A DNA stretch of 60,993 bases from Bacteroidota bacterium (GCA_947451115.1 CANFXV010000013.1:1-60993), one strand, 5' to 3'. Positions 50,957 through 60,379 are shown, counted from the first letter of the stretch. Notes: a model not told the origin generated them from the letters alone. Numbers and translations: made by a program.

Positions 50957-52006
50957 TTATTTGACCAATGATTGTAAACTTGGCATAATTTTTTCTACCC
51001 CTTCTTGTATGGGCAATAAAACTGGGATCTTTAATTTTTGTTCATACTGTTTTTGAAAGGCAAAGGCCTCTTCGTTACTACAACCTTCAGTATGAATGCC
51101 CACGGCAATTACTTTTGAACCTAATTTTTCTATAATCTCAATTTCAGATTCAACATTTGGTATGGCACCCCATTTTTCATCGTGGTCAAAATATTTACGC
51201 TTAGGCGCAAACAATAAAACTACTTGTTTGGCATTTCCTGAAATTAATAATTCAATGCCACAAGGTCCACTTGGATTTCTTAAGGATGACTGGCCTTCTA
51301 AGAAAATAAAGTCGGGTTGGGTTTCCTTCCAACAAGTCACAATCGCATTTTCTAATTCACCAGAAACAAAATCATTTAAAGTGGAATCGAATATAAAACC
51401 ATACTTGCCTCCTTGCAACCAACCGGTTTGCCCCGTATAAATCATTTGAGCTTTTAGTCCATTCGCTTCACAAGCCTGTCTTAATATTCTAGCCGTAGTT
51501 CTTTTGCCCATGGCGCAGTCCATGCCTATCACAGCAATGATGGGGGCTGTTACTTTATAGATATCGCCTGTCCAAAAACTAAGTTGTTCTCTAGATTTTG
51601 GTTTTCTTACATCAATGAGCTGCACCCCTTTTTCTTTGGCTAAGGCCACGATGGCTGGTTTATCATTTAAATACTCATGTAATCCATTCACTATAGATAT
51701 TCCTGCATGAATAGCTTCAATAATAGTAGTTAACATATTGCTTGGCAATATTCCGCCAACAGTGGCTACACCTATGACCAAAAACTGAATGTCCTTTACC
51801 GTTGTGATAGCTACATTCAAATTTTGAAATACAGGTATACCCCGTTCTTTCCCATCTAATAATGTGCCCGCATCCATTCCAGCAGTTTCTGCGCTATCCA
51901 CCACCCCTTTAATGGTAAACCTTTCTGTACCTCTTATTAATCCATGCGCAGTTTTCGCATCTAAAGATTTTAATAAACCATTGGTTAATACAATTGCATT
52001 GTTCAT
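50957..52006 (-). CDS. dgcN: DUF1611/DgcN family protein (putative D-glutamate N-acetyltransferase)
   Basis: 349 aa, two-domain protein of the DUF1611 family. The P-loop-like motif G161-MDCAMGKRT (161-170) begins the C-terminal domain; the N-terminal part has a Rossmann-like VIGVATVGG. Family members next to an enolase-type racemase have been shown to act as DgcN, acetylating D-glutamate so that DgcA can invert it, giving N-acetyl-L-glutamate. That matches the gene pair here. Biochemical identity in this strain is inferred from family and context. Cytoplasmic. Confidence 0.85.
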   Translation of the reverse strand: MNNAIVLTNGLLKSLDAKTAHGLIRGTERFTIKGVVDSAETAGMDAGTLLDGKERGIPVFQNLNVAITTVKDIQFLVIGVATVGGILPSNMLTTIIEAIHAGISIVNGLHEYLNDKPAIVALAKEKGVQLIDVRKPKSREQLSFWTGDIYKVTAPIIAVIGMDCAMGKRTTARILRQACEANGLKAQMIYTGQTGWLQGGKYGFIFDSTLNDFVSGELENAIVTCWKETQPDFIFLEGQSSLRNPSGPCGIELLISGNAKQVVLLFAPKRKYFDHDEKWGAIPNVESEIEIIEKLGSKVIAVGIHTEGCSNEEAFAFQKQYEQKLKIPVLLPIQEGVEKIMPSLQSLVK

Positions 52007-52032
52007 CTTCTACTATTATAGTTTTTTAAAAT

Positions 52033-53583
52033 TTATCTTTTTATTAAAACACCAGGATAATTCCCCGTTGCTTTTTGATTTTTATAAGTGAGTTGTCCAT
52101 TGATCCAAACCATTTCAATGCCTGTGGACAGAGCCCTACTGTTTTGAATGTTGGCATTGTCTATGACAGTGCTTGGATTAAATAAAACCAAATCTGCATA
52201 ATTACCCACCGCAATCACGCCGCGATCTTTGATGCCCAAATGTTTGGCGCTTAAGCCAGTCATTTTATATATAGCCGTTTCCAATGGTATTAGTTGGTCT
52301 TCTCTTACATACTTTCCTAATATTCTTGTGAATGTACCATAACCTCTAGGATGCCCACCAGCATTGCCATCTGAACAAATATTGGCATGAGGCCAAGCAA
52401 TAAAACTAGCCACATCTTTTTCTGACATCGCTTTAGCAGCAATGGCATCAATGGTGCCTTTGAAATCTGGATTTTTTTCTTTGAAATCTGCAGCAATGGC
52501 AATCAAGGCCATTAAGGTGACCGATGGTTTTTCATTTCTCATTGCTGCAATGGCTGCAATCGTCTTGCCTCTGTAAGCTTCTACAGGCGCATACTTCACT
52601 AAATAAGATTCATTCGCATCAAACACTTGATTCACTGCAAATTCGGCACTTACCGGATTGGTATAATCTCTTTGCGGAAACAATACCCTTAAAGTGGAGT
52701 TCCAATAAGTATAAGGATAGACATCTGCAGTAATATTGATGCCTGCTGCTCTTGCCTTTTCTAATTTTTCAATTAATTGTGGCGCTGTTCCCCAATCCCC
52801 TTTCATGCCCAATTTGATATGTGATATTTGTACAGGCATTTTGGTCACCCTTCCTATTTCTATAATTTCATCTATCGCCTCTTTCATTCTAATGTCCTCA
52901 CTTCTAATATGACTCATGTATCTGGTCTTTGCAGCTGCAGCTACCTTGGCTAGTTGTATCACTTCCTCTTTGGTGGAAAAAAAAGCTTGTTCATATTCTA
53001 ATCCAGTAGATAAACCAAAAGAGCCTTTGTTCAATTCGTTTTTTAGTAGGCCTTTCATTTTATCTATTTCAGGTTGAGTGGCAGCTCGATACAGATCCTT
53101 CTCTCCCATTACTTCTTCTCTTAAGCTAGCTTGTCCCGTATAGGTACCCACATTGATGGCCATGGGTTGTGTTTTCATCCTTCTGGCAATGGTATCCATC
53201 GGAAAACTCTCTCCATCCTGTCCAATAATAATGGTGGTGATGCCTTGATTGTTGGTAGGCAAGGCTTCTGGGTGACTGTCTAAGTCGCCAAAATGATGGC
53301 TATGTGAATCAATAAATCCAGGGGCCAAGACCAAACCTTGCCCATCTATTAATTCCTCTCCTTTAATTGGTTTGAGTTGGCCAACTTGAATTATTTTATT
53401 GCCTTGTATTCTTACAGCCGCATTCACCGCAGGCTTTCCTGTACCATCGATCAATTGCACATGCGTAATTAAAATTGTTTTAACCTGCACTGGTTTTTTG
53501 TTTTGTGCATGCAATGCTATTGTACTTGTCAAAACAAATAATATAGAGACGTAGGATAATAATTTAATTTTCATCAATGACAT
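52033..53583 (-). CDS. Exported N-acyl-D-amino-acid deacylase (D-aminoacylase)
   Basis: 516 aa, amidohydrolase superfamily. A signal peptide (LFVLTSTIALHAQ) puts it in the periplasm. Metal site H94/H96 in FIDSHSHHFGD, then FGLSTGLEYEQ, YMSHIRSE and QISHIKLGMKG. The catalytic Asp lies in CSDGNAGGHPRGYGTF, a hallmark of D-aminoacylases. It frees D-amino acids from N-acyl forms. Placed between the SSS transporter and dgcN, it likely supplies D-glutamate or another D-amino acid for uptake (inference). 14 bases after the transporter. Confidence 0.9.
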   Translation of the reverse strand: MSLMKIKLLSYVSILFVLTSTIALHAQNKKPVQVKTILITHVQLIDGTGKPAVNAAVRIQGNKIIQVGQLKPIKGEELIDGQGLVLAPGFIDSHSHHFGDLDSHPEALPTNNQGITTIIIGQDGESFPMDTIARRMKTQPMAINVGTYTGQASLREEVMGEKDLYRAATQPEIDKMKGLLKNELNKGSFGLSTGLEYEQAFFSTKEEVIQLAKVAAAAKTRYMSHIRSEDIRMKEAIDEIIEIGRVTKMPVQISHIKLGMKGDWGTAPQLIEKLEKARAAGINITADVYPYTYWNSTLRVLFPQRDYTNPVSAEFAVNQVFDANESYLVKYAPVEAYRGKTIAAIAAMRNEKPSVTLMALIAIAADFKEKNPDFKGTIDAIAAKAMSEKDVASFIAWPHANICSDGNAGGHPRGYGTFTRILGKYVREDQLIPLETAIYKMTGLSAKHLGIKDRGVIAVGNYADLVLFNPSTVIDNANIQNSRALSTGIEMVWINGQLTYKNQKATGNYPGVLIKR

Positions 53584-53597
53584 TTTTTAAAGATAGA

Positions 53598-55304
53598 TTA
53601 CCAGAAGCGAATATACATTGCAGCCACTAATCCTAATACAATGATGACCATGGCCAAATTTGCATTTGATAATTTATATTTAGTGCCATCTGCAATTAAA
53701 TCATTTTCATGTGTTTGCCCGGTCTTGTCTATTAAGCTTACCAATATCATAGTGAGCATGGTAAATCCAAAAACTAAGCCCATTTGAATTAAATACGGAA
53801 TTTCAAATCCACCATGTCCATTGGAATAAGCAGTATACAAAATAGTTTCATGCCCTGCCCATCCTACTATAAATTTATCAAAGACAATTGATAATATTAC
53901 GCCTACAATAATTCCAGTGATGGCTGCTTTAGATGTTGCTTTTTTCCAAAAGAAACCCAATAAGAAAACAGGGAAGATAGCAGGTGAAATATAACCAGTA
54001 TATTTTTGAATGAATTCAAAACCTCCTTTGCCTCCAATGCCTAGTGTATCATTCCAGTTAATAATAATGGCGATGATTAAAGATATGATAATGATAACGC
54101 GTCCAGTACTGACAATTTTTGTATCAGAGGCGTCTCTATTCATATATTTTTTATAAATATCTAAAGAATAAATAGTAGAAATACTATTGGCCTTACCCGC
54201 CAATGAAGCCACGATGGCTGCCGTCAAAGCCGCCATGGATAAGCCTTTCAGTCCAATTGGTAAAAATCCTACTACGGAGGAATAGGCATTGTCTTGATTC
54301 AATACACCATTGCTTAACATCTGTGTTTGCAATTCTCCATTTTGATGCAATACATAAGCAGCAATCCCTGGTAATACCACTAAGATGGGCATCATCAATT
54401 TTAAAAATGCGGCAAATAATATACCCGTTCTTGCAGTTTTTAAATCGGCACCCAATGCTCTCTGTGTAATGTATTGGTTGCATCCCCAGTAATTTAAATT
54501 CGCTACCCACATACCTGCCGCCATCATCGCTAAACCAGGCAAACTTGAATAATCATCAATTTGTTTTTGTGAGGCGCCTTTACTTGGTTGATCAAAAATC
54601 ATTTTAAAATGATCGGGTGCTACCTTTAATAAATGATTAAACCCTGCAATGGCATTGCTGCCATAACCAAATTTTTCGCCTACTACGGTTAAGGCTATAT
54701 ATGATGTTATCAACCCGCCAACAGTTAATACCAATACTTGTATTACATCGGTGTAGCCAATTACTTTCATTCCACCCAACGTGATGAACAAGGCAAATAG
54801 TGCAAGGCCAATCATAATTAAATGAAAATTGGCGCCACCTGTTAAATTATTAATAGCAATGGCACCTAAATATAATATAGAAGTTAAGTTGACAAATATG
54901 TATAAGAACAACCAAAAAATAGCCATGATCATGGCGACCGTTTCGTTATACCTTGTTTTTAAAAACTGTGGCATGGTGTAAATGCTATTTTTCAAATACA
55001 CCGGCATAAAAAATACTGCTACCACTACTAAGGATACTGCAGCAATCCACTCATAAGCAGAAATGGCAATCCCTAATCTAAAACCGTTTCCACTCATGCC
55101 AATAAATTGCTCTGCAGATATATTGGAAGCAATCAAGGAAGCCCCAATTGCCCACCAAGTTAATTGGCCTTCTGCTAAAAAGAAATCAGTGGAATTGGCT
55201 GTAGCAGATTGCTTACGCTTATAGATCCAAAATCCATAGCTGGCAATGATTAAGAAATATAAGACAAAGACAATGTAATCATAGGTTTGAAGTCCTTTTG
55301 GCAT
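53598..55304 (-). CDS. Sodium:solute symporter (SSS/SGLT family)
   Basis: 568 aa, about 14 membrane helices. Typical are DFFLAEGQLTWWAIGASLIASNISAEQFIGMSGNG at residues 40-74 (sodium site region) and LNYWGCNQYITQRALGA. The sequence type resembles sugar/inositol SGLTs, but its operon puts it with D-amino-acid genes, so the substrate is open. It is the first gene of the run; a strong terminator at 55344-55374 lies upstream, and its promoter must sit between that and the ATG at 55304. Confidence 0.9.
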   Translation of the reverse strand: MPKGLQTYDYIVFVLYFLIIASYGFWIYKRKQSATANSTDFFLAEGQLTWWAIGASLIASNISAEQFIGMSGNGFRLGIAISAYEWIAAVSLVVVAVFFMPVYLKNSIYTMPQFLKTRYNETVAMIMAIFWLFLYIFVNLTSILYLGAIAINNLTGGANFHLIMIGLALFALFITLGGMKVIGYTDVIQVLVLTVGGLITSYIALTVVGEKFGYGSNAIAGFNHLLKVAPDHFKMIFDQPSKGASQKQIDDYSSLPGLAMMAAGMWVANLNYWGCNQYITQRALGADLKTARTGILFAAFLKLMMPILVVLPGIAAYVLHQNGELQTQMLSNGVLNQDNAYSSVVGFLPIGLKGLSMAALTAAIVASLAGKANSISTIYSLDIYKKYMNRDASDTKIVSTGRVIIIISLIIAIIINWNDTLGIGGKGGFEFIQKYTGYISPAIFPVFLLGFFWKKATSKAAITGIIVGVILSIVFDKFIVGWAGHETILYTAYSNGHGGFEIPYLIQMGLVFGFTMLTMILVSLIDKTGQTHENDLIADGTKYKLSNANLAMVIIVLGLVAAMYIRFW

Positions 55305-55343
55305 AGCGTAAGGTTTTGATCTTAAAAATAGGTCTATCTACTC

Positions 55344-55374
55344 AAAAAGGCACCCTTTTGGAGTGCCTTTTTTT
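55344..55374. terminator. Bidirectional intrinsic terminator
   Basis: AAAAAGGCAC at 55344-55353 pairs with GTGCCTTTTT at 55363-55372, loop of nine, with A-run and T-run on the two sides. It ends the electron-transfer cluster before the SSS transporter gene. Confidence 0.8.
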
Positions 55375-55394
55375 ATCAAAACCAAACCTCAATT

Positions 55395-56261
55395 CTACTC
55401 CAAACCTAGTTTAACTATTTTCTTAATTTGAAAGACTAAATAAATAATGACCACCCATACTGCTATAATAATACCATAAGCTAGAAATTCTAACCAAAAA
55501 GGGGAATGACCTCTACGCGCAAACAAACTACGGTGATTGTAATTCGTTGTATAGCTTAAAGGCTTGCCCCATGGTACATTGATTTCTGCACTTAGGTTTC
55601 CATAAATATCATTGTCTATCACATTGGCCAATAAGACTAAATTTCCTTTACTGTCTCCGGGTAAACTATCTCTTTTAAATTCTCCAGTTACCGCACCGGC
55701 AGAATCTGTTGTATAAGTAGCCGTTTCGCTAATATTTAAATTTCCGTCTAGCCTTTTGATGGCAAGTACCATCTCTACGCCCGTCATGGGTTTCCAAACA
55801 GAATCTGTCAAGACCAATAATTTTGCATTCACTATTTTTCCATCCGCTGTATCTATCTTAATTTTTGCTTTAGTAATAGTAGCCTCCCCTCTAGCCTCCT
55901 CATATAATTTGGTGGCTGCACTCACCGCTACAAAATTTTGTGTAGCCGATTTGGCCCATTCAGTTTTTGCAGCAGGAGGTATTAATAAAATAAATTCTCC
56001 CCTCTCCGAAGTAATACCAGTGCCAATTAAATTATTCTTATCTGCATCTGAAGTAATAAAAACTTTGACCGCAATATTGGCTATTTTTTGAAACTTCCCA
56101 TCAATTTTAGATTTAGCAGAGATGACTAAATGTTGAACTGCATTATTATCGTTATAATATTTGACACCAAGTACTAATGTGTTTTTTTCGACTGTTTCAG
56201 CCAATAAAACAGTGGGTATTAAATAAACGACGAATGCTATTATTTTAAAAATGTTTTTCAT
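55395..56261 (-). CDS. Exported protein with C-terminal membrane anchor, electron-transfer cluster
   Basis: The ATG at 56261 starts a signal peptide (IFKIIAFVVYLIPTVLLA), giving 288 aa; an ATG six bases upstream is also possible. The start lies inside the end of the NrfD gene (17-base overlap). Two beta-sandwich-like halves follow (KVFITSDADKNNLIGTGITSERGEF and TATYTTDSAGAVTGEF), both of a bacterial-Ig or carboxypeptidase-regulatory kind. One C-terminal membrane helix (FLAYGIIIAVWVVIIYLVF) and a basic cytoplasmic tail end the protein. No heme or Fe-S motif. Probably a structural part of the complex. Family unknown to me. Confidence 0.75.
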   Translation of the reverse strand: MKNIFKIIAFVVYLIPTVLLAETVEKNTLVLGVKYYNDNNAVQHLVISAKSKIDGKFQKIANIAVKVFITSDADKNNLIGTGITSERGEFILLIPPAAKTEWAKSATQNFVAVSAATKLYEEARGEATITKAKIKIDTADGKIVNAKLLVLTDSVWKPMTGVEMVLAIKRLDGNLNISETATYTTDSAGAVTGEFKRDSLPGDSKGNLVLLANVIDNDIYGNLSAEINVPWGKPLSYTTNYNHRSLFARRGHSPFWLEFLAYGIIIAVWVVIIYLVFQIKKIVKLGLE

Positions 56262-57561
56262 TCTCATGGCTTTCGGTTTCAAGTATGGTTTCATGAATAG
56301 GTATAATCGGAAATATTCTTGCAAAAAAGGTGATCACCAATAGGGCACCTGCTAAAGAGCCTCCTGCAATGGCCCATTCTTCCCAACTAGGAATATAATG
56401 ATGATAATTGGCTGGCACATCGTGCATAGGTAAAAATGGATGTAACAAAGTTGGTGTGACAATTAAAAATCTTTTAAACCATGACCCAACGACAACTAAT
56501 ATTCCTGCAATAAATGCTGGTATTGGTTTTCGGCCTTTTTTAAACAATAATATAAATATGGGAATGAACATTGAAGTGAAGATGGCAAACCAAAATATGG
56601 GTGCAAATTCACCAGTAAATAAACCTAATAAATGATCTTCTTCAGATTTTTTCATTTTAAAGGCAGGTACTAAAAACTCATTGAAATTAAAATACAAATA
56701 CAATAAAGCTAAGAGTACTAAAACCTTTCCCATTCTATCAAAATGATCATCGGTAATGTATTTTTCTAATTTATAGTGTGTCCTAAAAATATACATTGCA
56801 ATGACCACCCCTCCAGCGCCTACTAAAAAGGCACCTGAAATAAAATACGCTCCAAAGTTAGTACTGTCCCAGCCTGGTCTATAAGTAGTGGCAAATAACC
56901 AAGAGGTGACCGTATGTATTGAAAAAGCAACTGGTATAATGGCAATGGCCAAAATATTAATAGCCTTATCGGTAATTTTAAATTGTTCCGCTTTATTTTT
57001 CCAAAAGGAGCCTAAAAAAACATATAATTTTTGCAGCCATTTCCCATTGCGCTCTTTGAAGCCAATCATGATTTTTAAATCGGGCAACAAAGGGAAGTAC
57101 AATAATAATAAACTGATGAAAAAATAAGTAGTGATCACGATGACATCCCAAATGATGGGCGATTGCAAACGGCCATGTAAGAATAGATTATAAAATCTTT
57201 CTGGGCGGCCCATATCTACGATAATGATCAAAGAAGCAAATGTAATAGCCGATACAGCAATAATTTCGGCAATTCTAGTGAGGGGTGTGCTCCATTTTAC
57301 ATTGGTAAGTCTTAAAACTGCTGTAATTAAAGATCCGACCAAGCTGATCGCTACAAAGAAAACAAAGTTGGATATATAAATACCCCATGATGCATAATCT
57401 CTCATGGCAGTCACTTCTAATCCATAATACAATTGTCTTCCATAAGCAAATACGCCAAGGGCAGCAAAAAACAACAAACAAACTACCCAAATTTTACCTT
57501 GTTTGCCAAACTCCTGTGGTAATAGATCTGCAATGATTTTATCTTCTCTTAATTTATCCAC
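56245..57561 (-). CDS. NrfD/PsrC-type integral membrane quinone-reactive subunit
   Basis: 438 aa with about ten membrane helices. The segment GLEVTAMRDYASWGIYISNFVFFVAISLVGSLI and VDMGRPERFYNLFLHGRLQSPIIWD are NrfD-family marks; the latter belongs to the quinone-proximal region. It starts at a GTG (57561); no good ATG is near. Together with the preceding Fe-S protein it forms the membrane module that exchanges electrons between quinone and periplasmic partners, as in polysulfide reductase and Hme/Dsr-type complexes. No catalytic molybdopterin subunit adjoins in this window. Confidence 0.88.
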   Translation of the reverse strand: MDKLREDKIIADLLPQEFGKQGKIWVVCLLFFAALGVFAYGRQLYYGLEVTAMRDYASWGIYISNFVFFVAISLVGSLITAVLRLTNVKWSTPLTRIAEIIAVSAITFASLIIIVDMGRPERFYNLFLHGRLQSPIIWDVIVITTYFFISLLLLYFPLLPDLKIMIGFKERNGKWLQKLYVFLGSFWKNKAEQFKITDKAINILAIAIIPVAFSIHTVTSWLFATTYRPGWDSTNFGAYFISGAFLVGAGGVVIAMYIFRTHYKLEKYITDDHFDRMGKVLVLLALLYLYFNFNEFLVPAFKMKKSEEDHLLGLFTGEFAPIFWFAIFTSMFIPIFILLFKKGRKPIPAFIAGILVVVGSWFKRFLIVTPTLLHPFLPMHDVPANYHHYIPSWEEWAIAGGSLAGALLVITFFARIFPIIPIHETILETESHENEKHF

Positions 57562-57593
57562 GTTAATTATTTTAAAATGAGTGAATTTTTTGC

Positions 57594-58523
57594 CTATGCC
57601 TTTTTCTCTTCTTCACCAGATTCAACTTTGTTTTCAAATGGGAAGTTTCTATTTACAGGTGGCAAATAATAAACACTTGGTTTAGTACCTAAATCTTCCA
57701 TCAATCTATAGCCCGCTTTATCTTTGATCAATTCACTAAATCTAAAGGTCTCTGAGCCATTGGTGACAGTGTCTTCTAATAAATCACCAAACATAAATAC
57801 CCCATTCGGACATGCAGAAACACAGTGTGGCAAGTTGCCTTGACGCACCATATCAGGACAGAAATCACATTTACCCACGGTGCCCACCTTTTGCGGAACA
57901 CTTGTTTCACATGAATAAGGTTTATCTGCAATTTCTTTAGCTATTTTAGGTTCCTCCCAGTTAAATACCCTAGTAGAATAAGGGCAGGCAGCCATACAAA
58001 AACGACAACCAATGCATCTATCGCTATCTATTAATACAATGCCATCTTTTCTTTTAAAAGTGGCATCTACTGGACAAACTTTTACACAAGGTGGCTCATC
58101 GCAATGCATACAAGTAGTGGGCTGCCAATAAGGCGCCGTATGTTCTGCCTCTTGCATTGGATACACTTTGATCCAGTTTTGACCTGGATGTATGTGGTGC
58201 ATGTGATTACAAGCGGTCTGACATTTTTTTACACTTTTACATCTTGATAAATCAATCACCATCACAAATTTCTTTCCTGCAATGCCTTCCCTAGCTGCTG
58301 TATTCATTACCGCTGGCAATTCAGGTACAGGCTTTAGAAAAGCTTTATCTACTTCTATAATTTCACCGTCCACCGATAATAATTTTACCATTTCACCAGA
58401 AGGTTTAACATCAGGTATTTCTTCGGCAGTAAATGGATTTTTGGTGGCACAACCAGCCAGTGTAGCACCTGCTACTAAGGTGGTGGCTATAAAGTCTCTT
58501 CTTGAATTTTGATTAATTTTCAT
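57594..58523 (-). CDS. Tat-exported Fe-S ferredoxin-like subunit with one lost cluster ligand
   Basis: 309 aa. The Tat motif SRRDFIATT precedes a lipobox-like TLAGC (Cys25), so it may be a Tat-exported lipoprotein. Cys clusters: C138-C141-C146-C150, C170-C173-C176-C180 and C219-C222-C234-C238 are complete. The first motif has C95, C101 and C105, but the second Cys position is V98 (CKSVKKC). The family usually carries four clusters, so the first is altered to three ligands. It passes electrons between the NrfD-type subunit and cytochromes (family role). An LLSVDGEIIEVD segment at ~48-59 also occurs in the next gene. Confidence 0.88.
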   Translation of the reverse strand: MKINQNSRRDFIATTLVAGATLAGCATKNPFTAEEIPDVKPSGEMVKLLSVDGEIIEVDKAFLKPVPELPAVMNTAAREGIAGKKFVMVIDLSRCKSVKKCQTACNHMHHIHPGQNWIKVYPMQEAEHTAPYWQPTTCMHCDEPPCVKVCPVDATFKRKDGIVLIDSDRCIGCRFCMAACPYSTRVFNWEEPKIAKEIADKPYSCETSVPQKVGTVGKCDFCPDMVRQGNLPHCVSACPNGVFMFGDLLEDTVTNGSETFRFSELIKDKAGYRLMEDLGTKPSVYYLPPVNRNFPFENKVESGEEEKKA

Positions 58524-58538
58524 TCAACTATATTTAAA

Positions 58539-58811
58539 TTACAAAGCTGTTTTTACCCAAGATTGTAATTGTTTATTAGATATCTTTTCTTTTCCCCTAT
58601 TGATTTTTGACGCATCCACTTCGACCAGTGTACCGTCCTGTGTCAAAAATTTAATCGTCTTTACCTTTGTTTCAGGGGCACAACTAATGACTTCCTTTTT
58701 TTTATTGAACCAGCCAAATTTTAAAATGGGAAATAAACTTAATACCCCGATACCTGCTATTAACTTTCTTCTAGTGGAAATCTGTTTAGGCAATGGTTGT
58801 ATGTCTGACAT
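58539..58811 (-). CDS. Small Tat-signal protein of the electron-transfer cluster
   Basis: 90 aa. Tat signal STRRKLIAGIGVLSL, a short linker, then a domain KFLTQDGTLVEVDASKI that parallels LLSVDGEIIEVDKAF in the N-terminal part of the Fe-S subunit. One Cys (SCAPE) only, and no cofactor motif. The shared segment suggests one common docking function or an old duplication. It is 15 bases ahead of the Fe-S gene, so certainly in one transcript. Function not known. Confidence 0.75.
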   Translation of the reverse strand: MSDIQPLPKQISTRRKLIAGIGVLSLFPILKFGWFNKKKEVISCAPETKVKTIKFLTQDGTLVEVDASKINRGKEKISNKQLQSWVKTAL

Positions 58812-58832
58812 AAATTGAGTTAAAAGGGTAAA

Positions 58833-59231
58833 CTATTTTTTAAAGCTGCGCATGTAATTCACTAAATTCCAAATGTCTTCTTGGTCTGGAATTTTCTTTT
58901 TAAAACTGGGCATATCTCCACGACCTTCAGAGGTCTTAAAGAATAAAGCCCCATCAGACTGTCCTTGAACAGCAGCTTTGCTAAAATCTGGAGGTGTAGT
59001 TTCTAGTTGTGCAGCCTTACTGCCATCCCCTAACCCTGCTTTTCCATGGCAAGAAGCACAATGTTGTCCCCACAATACTTTACCAGCAGCATTAGATGTT
59101 GCATCTGCCTTTACTGGATTGGTAACTTTTGCTTTATCTGCTGGAACATTCCAAGGTTTTGTTTGAAATAAAGTGAAACTTGCTGTTGTAATAAAAACAA
59201 TGATTAGACTTAAGATTGGAAATTTTTTCAT
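58833..59231 (-). CDS. Monoheme cytochrome c
   Basis: 132 aa with a signal peptide (LSLIIVFITTASFTLFQ). Heme motif C58-A-S-C61-H62 followed by GKAGLGDGSKA, and the distal ligand M107 in GDMPSFKKKI. Class I cytochrome c, likely periplasmic or membrane tethered through the uncleaved signal. It is first in the group cytochrome c - small Tat protein - Fe-S - NrfD - anchored protein, and likely the soluble electron partner. Confidence 0.93.
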   Translation of the reverse strand: MKKFPILSLIIVFITTASFTLFQTKPWNVPADKAKVTNPVKADATSNAAGKVLWGQHCASCHGKAGLGDGSKAAQLETTPPDFSKAAVQGQSDGALFFKTSEGRGDMPSFKKKIPDQEDIWNLVNYMRSFKK

Positions 59232-59360
59232 TTTTTTCTATTTATTGGTTTTGAATAGGATACAAAGTTTCATTTAATTGAGAGGGCCTTAAATGATGCA
59301 CATCATTAGAAAATATGACTTTAATCATAAAAGAAGAAGGGCCTATTTGGCCTAAAATGA

Positions 59361-59391
59361 AGCGCCCGCCTTAATAAATAAGACAGGCGCT
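59361..59391. terminator. Hairpin between DUF5777 and cytochrome c genes
   Basis: AGCGCC (59361-59366) pairs with GGCGCT (59386-59391); on the plus strand a T-run follows. In the minus direction the T tract is poor, so it may weaken rather than stop read-through. The rest of 59232-59438 holds nothing I recognise. Confidence 0.45.
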
Positions 59392-59438
59392 CTTTTTGGC
59401 TCTTAGATTAATAAAATCTAAGATTTCTTAACATTACT

Positions 59439-60368
59439 TTAAAAATTCCAAAGTCTGGAGATATTAAACCCAATCAAGAATTGGCTTTTTGAAAAATCGT
59501 TGTGATTGTACACATTGTTGTTCTGTGGTAAAATGTATCCATAATTACCCACGAAGATTTGAAAATCGTGCCCACTGGTTTTCATGTCTAACCCCAAACT
59601 TATATTTGGATTGGGATTATTCATTGGATGTTGGGTAATAGGTTGATCATAATTCGCAATCAAGGACAACCCTTCTGTTAATTTAAATTTACCAGCAGCA
59701 CTAATGGCCAAATGTGCATTGTTTGTTTTAGGTTGAATGACCTTGTTGACGTCATAATAGGCTTCTACATTGTTAAAATAAGAAAGGCTAGGTCCCACTT
59801 GTAAAGAAATGCTTTCATTAATTTTTCTTGCAATGATTAATTGAGAGAAGAAACTCATGCGATCTTGCAGATTAATGATTGGTAAAGAACTATTCTTTGC
59901 TCTAGTATCCATTACAGAGTTGGCAAATAGGGTAACACTCACTGGCATTCTATTATTCTTTGTTTGCTTAAACAAAGCATACTTTAAATTACCATTTACC
60001 TGCATTCGGTCGTTGGTAGCACCAAAGCCTACTTGTAGATCTTTGATAGGTACATAACTAAAGCCTAATAGCATGTTGGCGCTAGCAAACAAACCTGCAA
60101 GGTCTTTCCAGCCATGTTCTACTGTACCAAAGCGGTGTTGTATATCAAACTCGAAAGTACCTTTGATGGGCACCATCACTGTTTGATTGTCGATGATAAA
60201 ATTTCCATCAAATGTATTTTTTACATAGGATTTCTTTTTAACTACAGGAGCAGTTGCCTGTGTAGAATCTTGTGCCATCAATTCATTCACTCCTAAAACG
60301 AACACCAGCATCAATAGTGGTAATCGAATCAAGCGAATCATTGATGTATAACTTATTGCTTTTTTCAT
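59439..60368 (-). CDS. DUF5777 family beta-barrel protein
   Basis: 309 aa with a signal peptide (LPLLMLVFVLGVNELMAQ). The mature part begins KSYVKNTFDGNFIIDNQTV and contains FEFDIQHRFGTVEHGWKDLAGLF, the DUF5777 signature. Many barrel strands follow, ending FNISRLWNF with terminal Phe. Members are outer-membrane barrels often encoded beside cytochrome c-like lipoproteins; a role in passing electrons or substrates across the outer membrane is possible but unproven. It begins 11 bases after the CX4CH lipoprotein gene. Confidence 0.85.
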   Translation of the reverse strand: MKKAISYTSMIRLIRLPLLMLVFVLGVNELMAQDSTQATAPVVKKKSYVKNTFDGNFIIDNQTVMVPIKGTFEFDIQHRFGTVEHGWKDLAGLFASANMLLGFSYVPIKDLQVGFGATNDRMQVNGNLKYALFKQTKNNRMPVSVTLFANSVMDTRAKNSSLPIINLQDRMSFFSQLIIARKINESISLQVGPSLSYFNNVEAYYDVNKVIQPKTNNAHLAISAAGKFKLTEGLSLIANYDQPITQHPMNNPNPNISLGLDMKTSGHDFQIFVGNYGYILPQNNNVYNHNDFSKSQFLIGFNISRLWNF

Positions 60369-60379
60369 TTGAAATTAAT

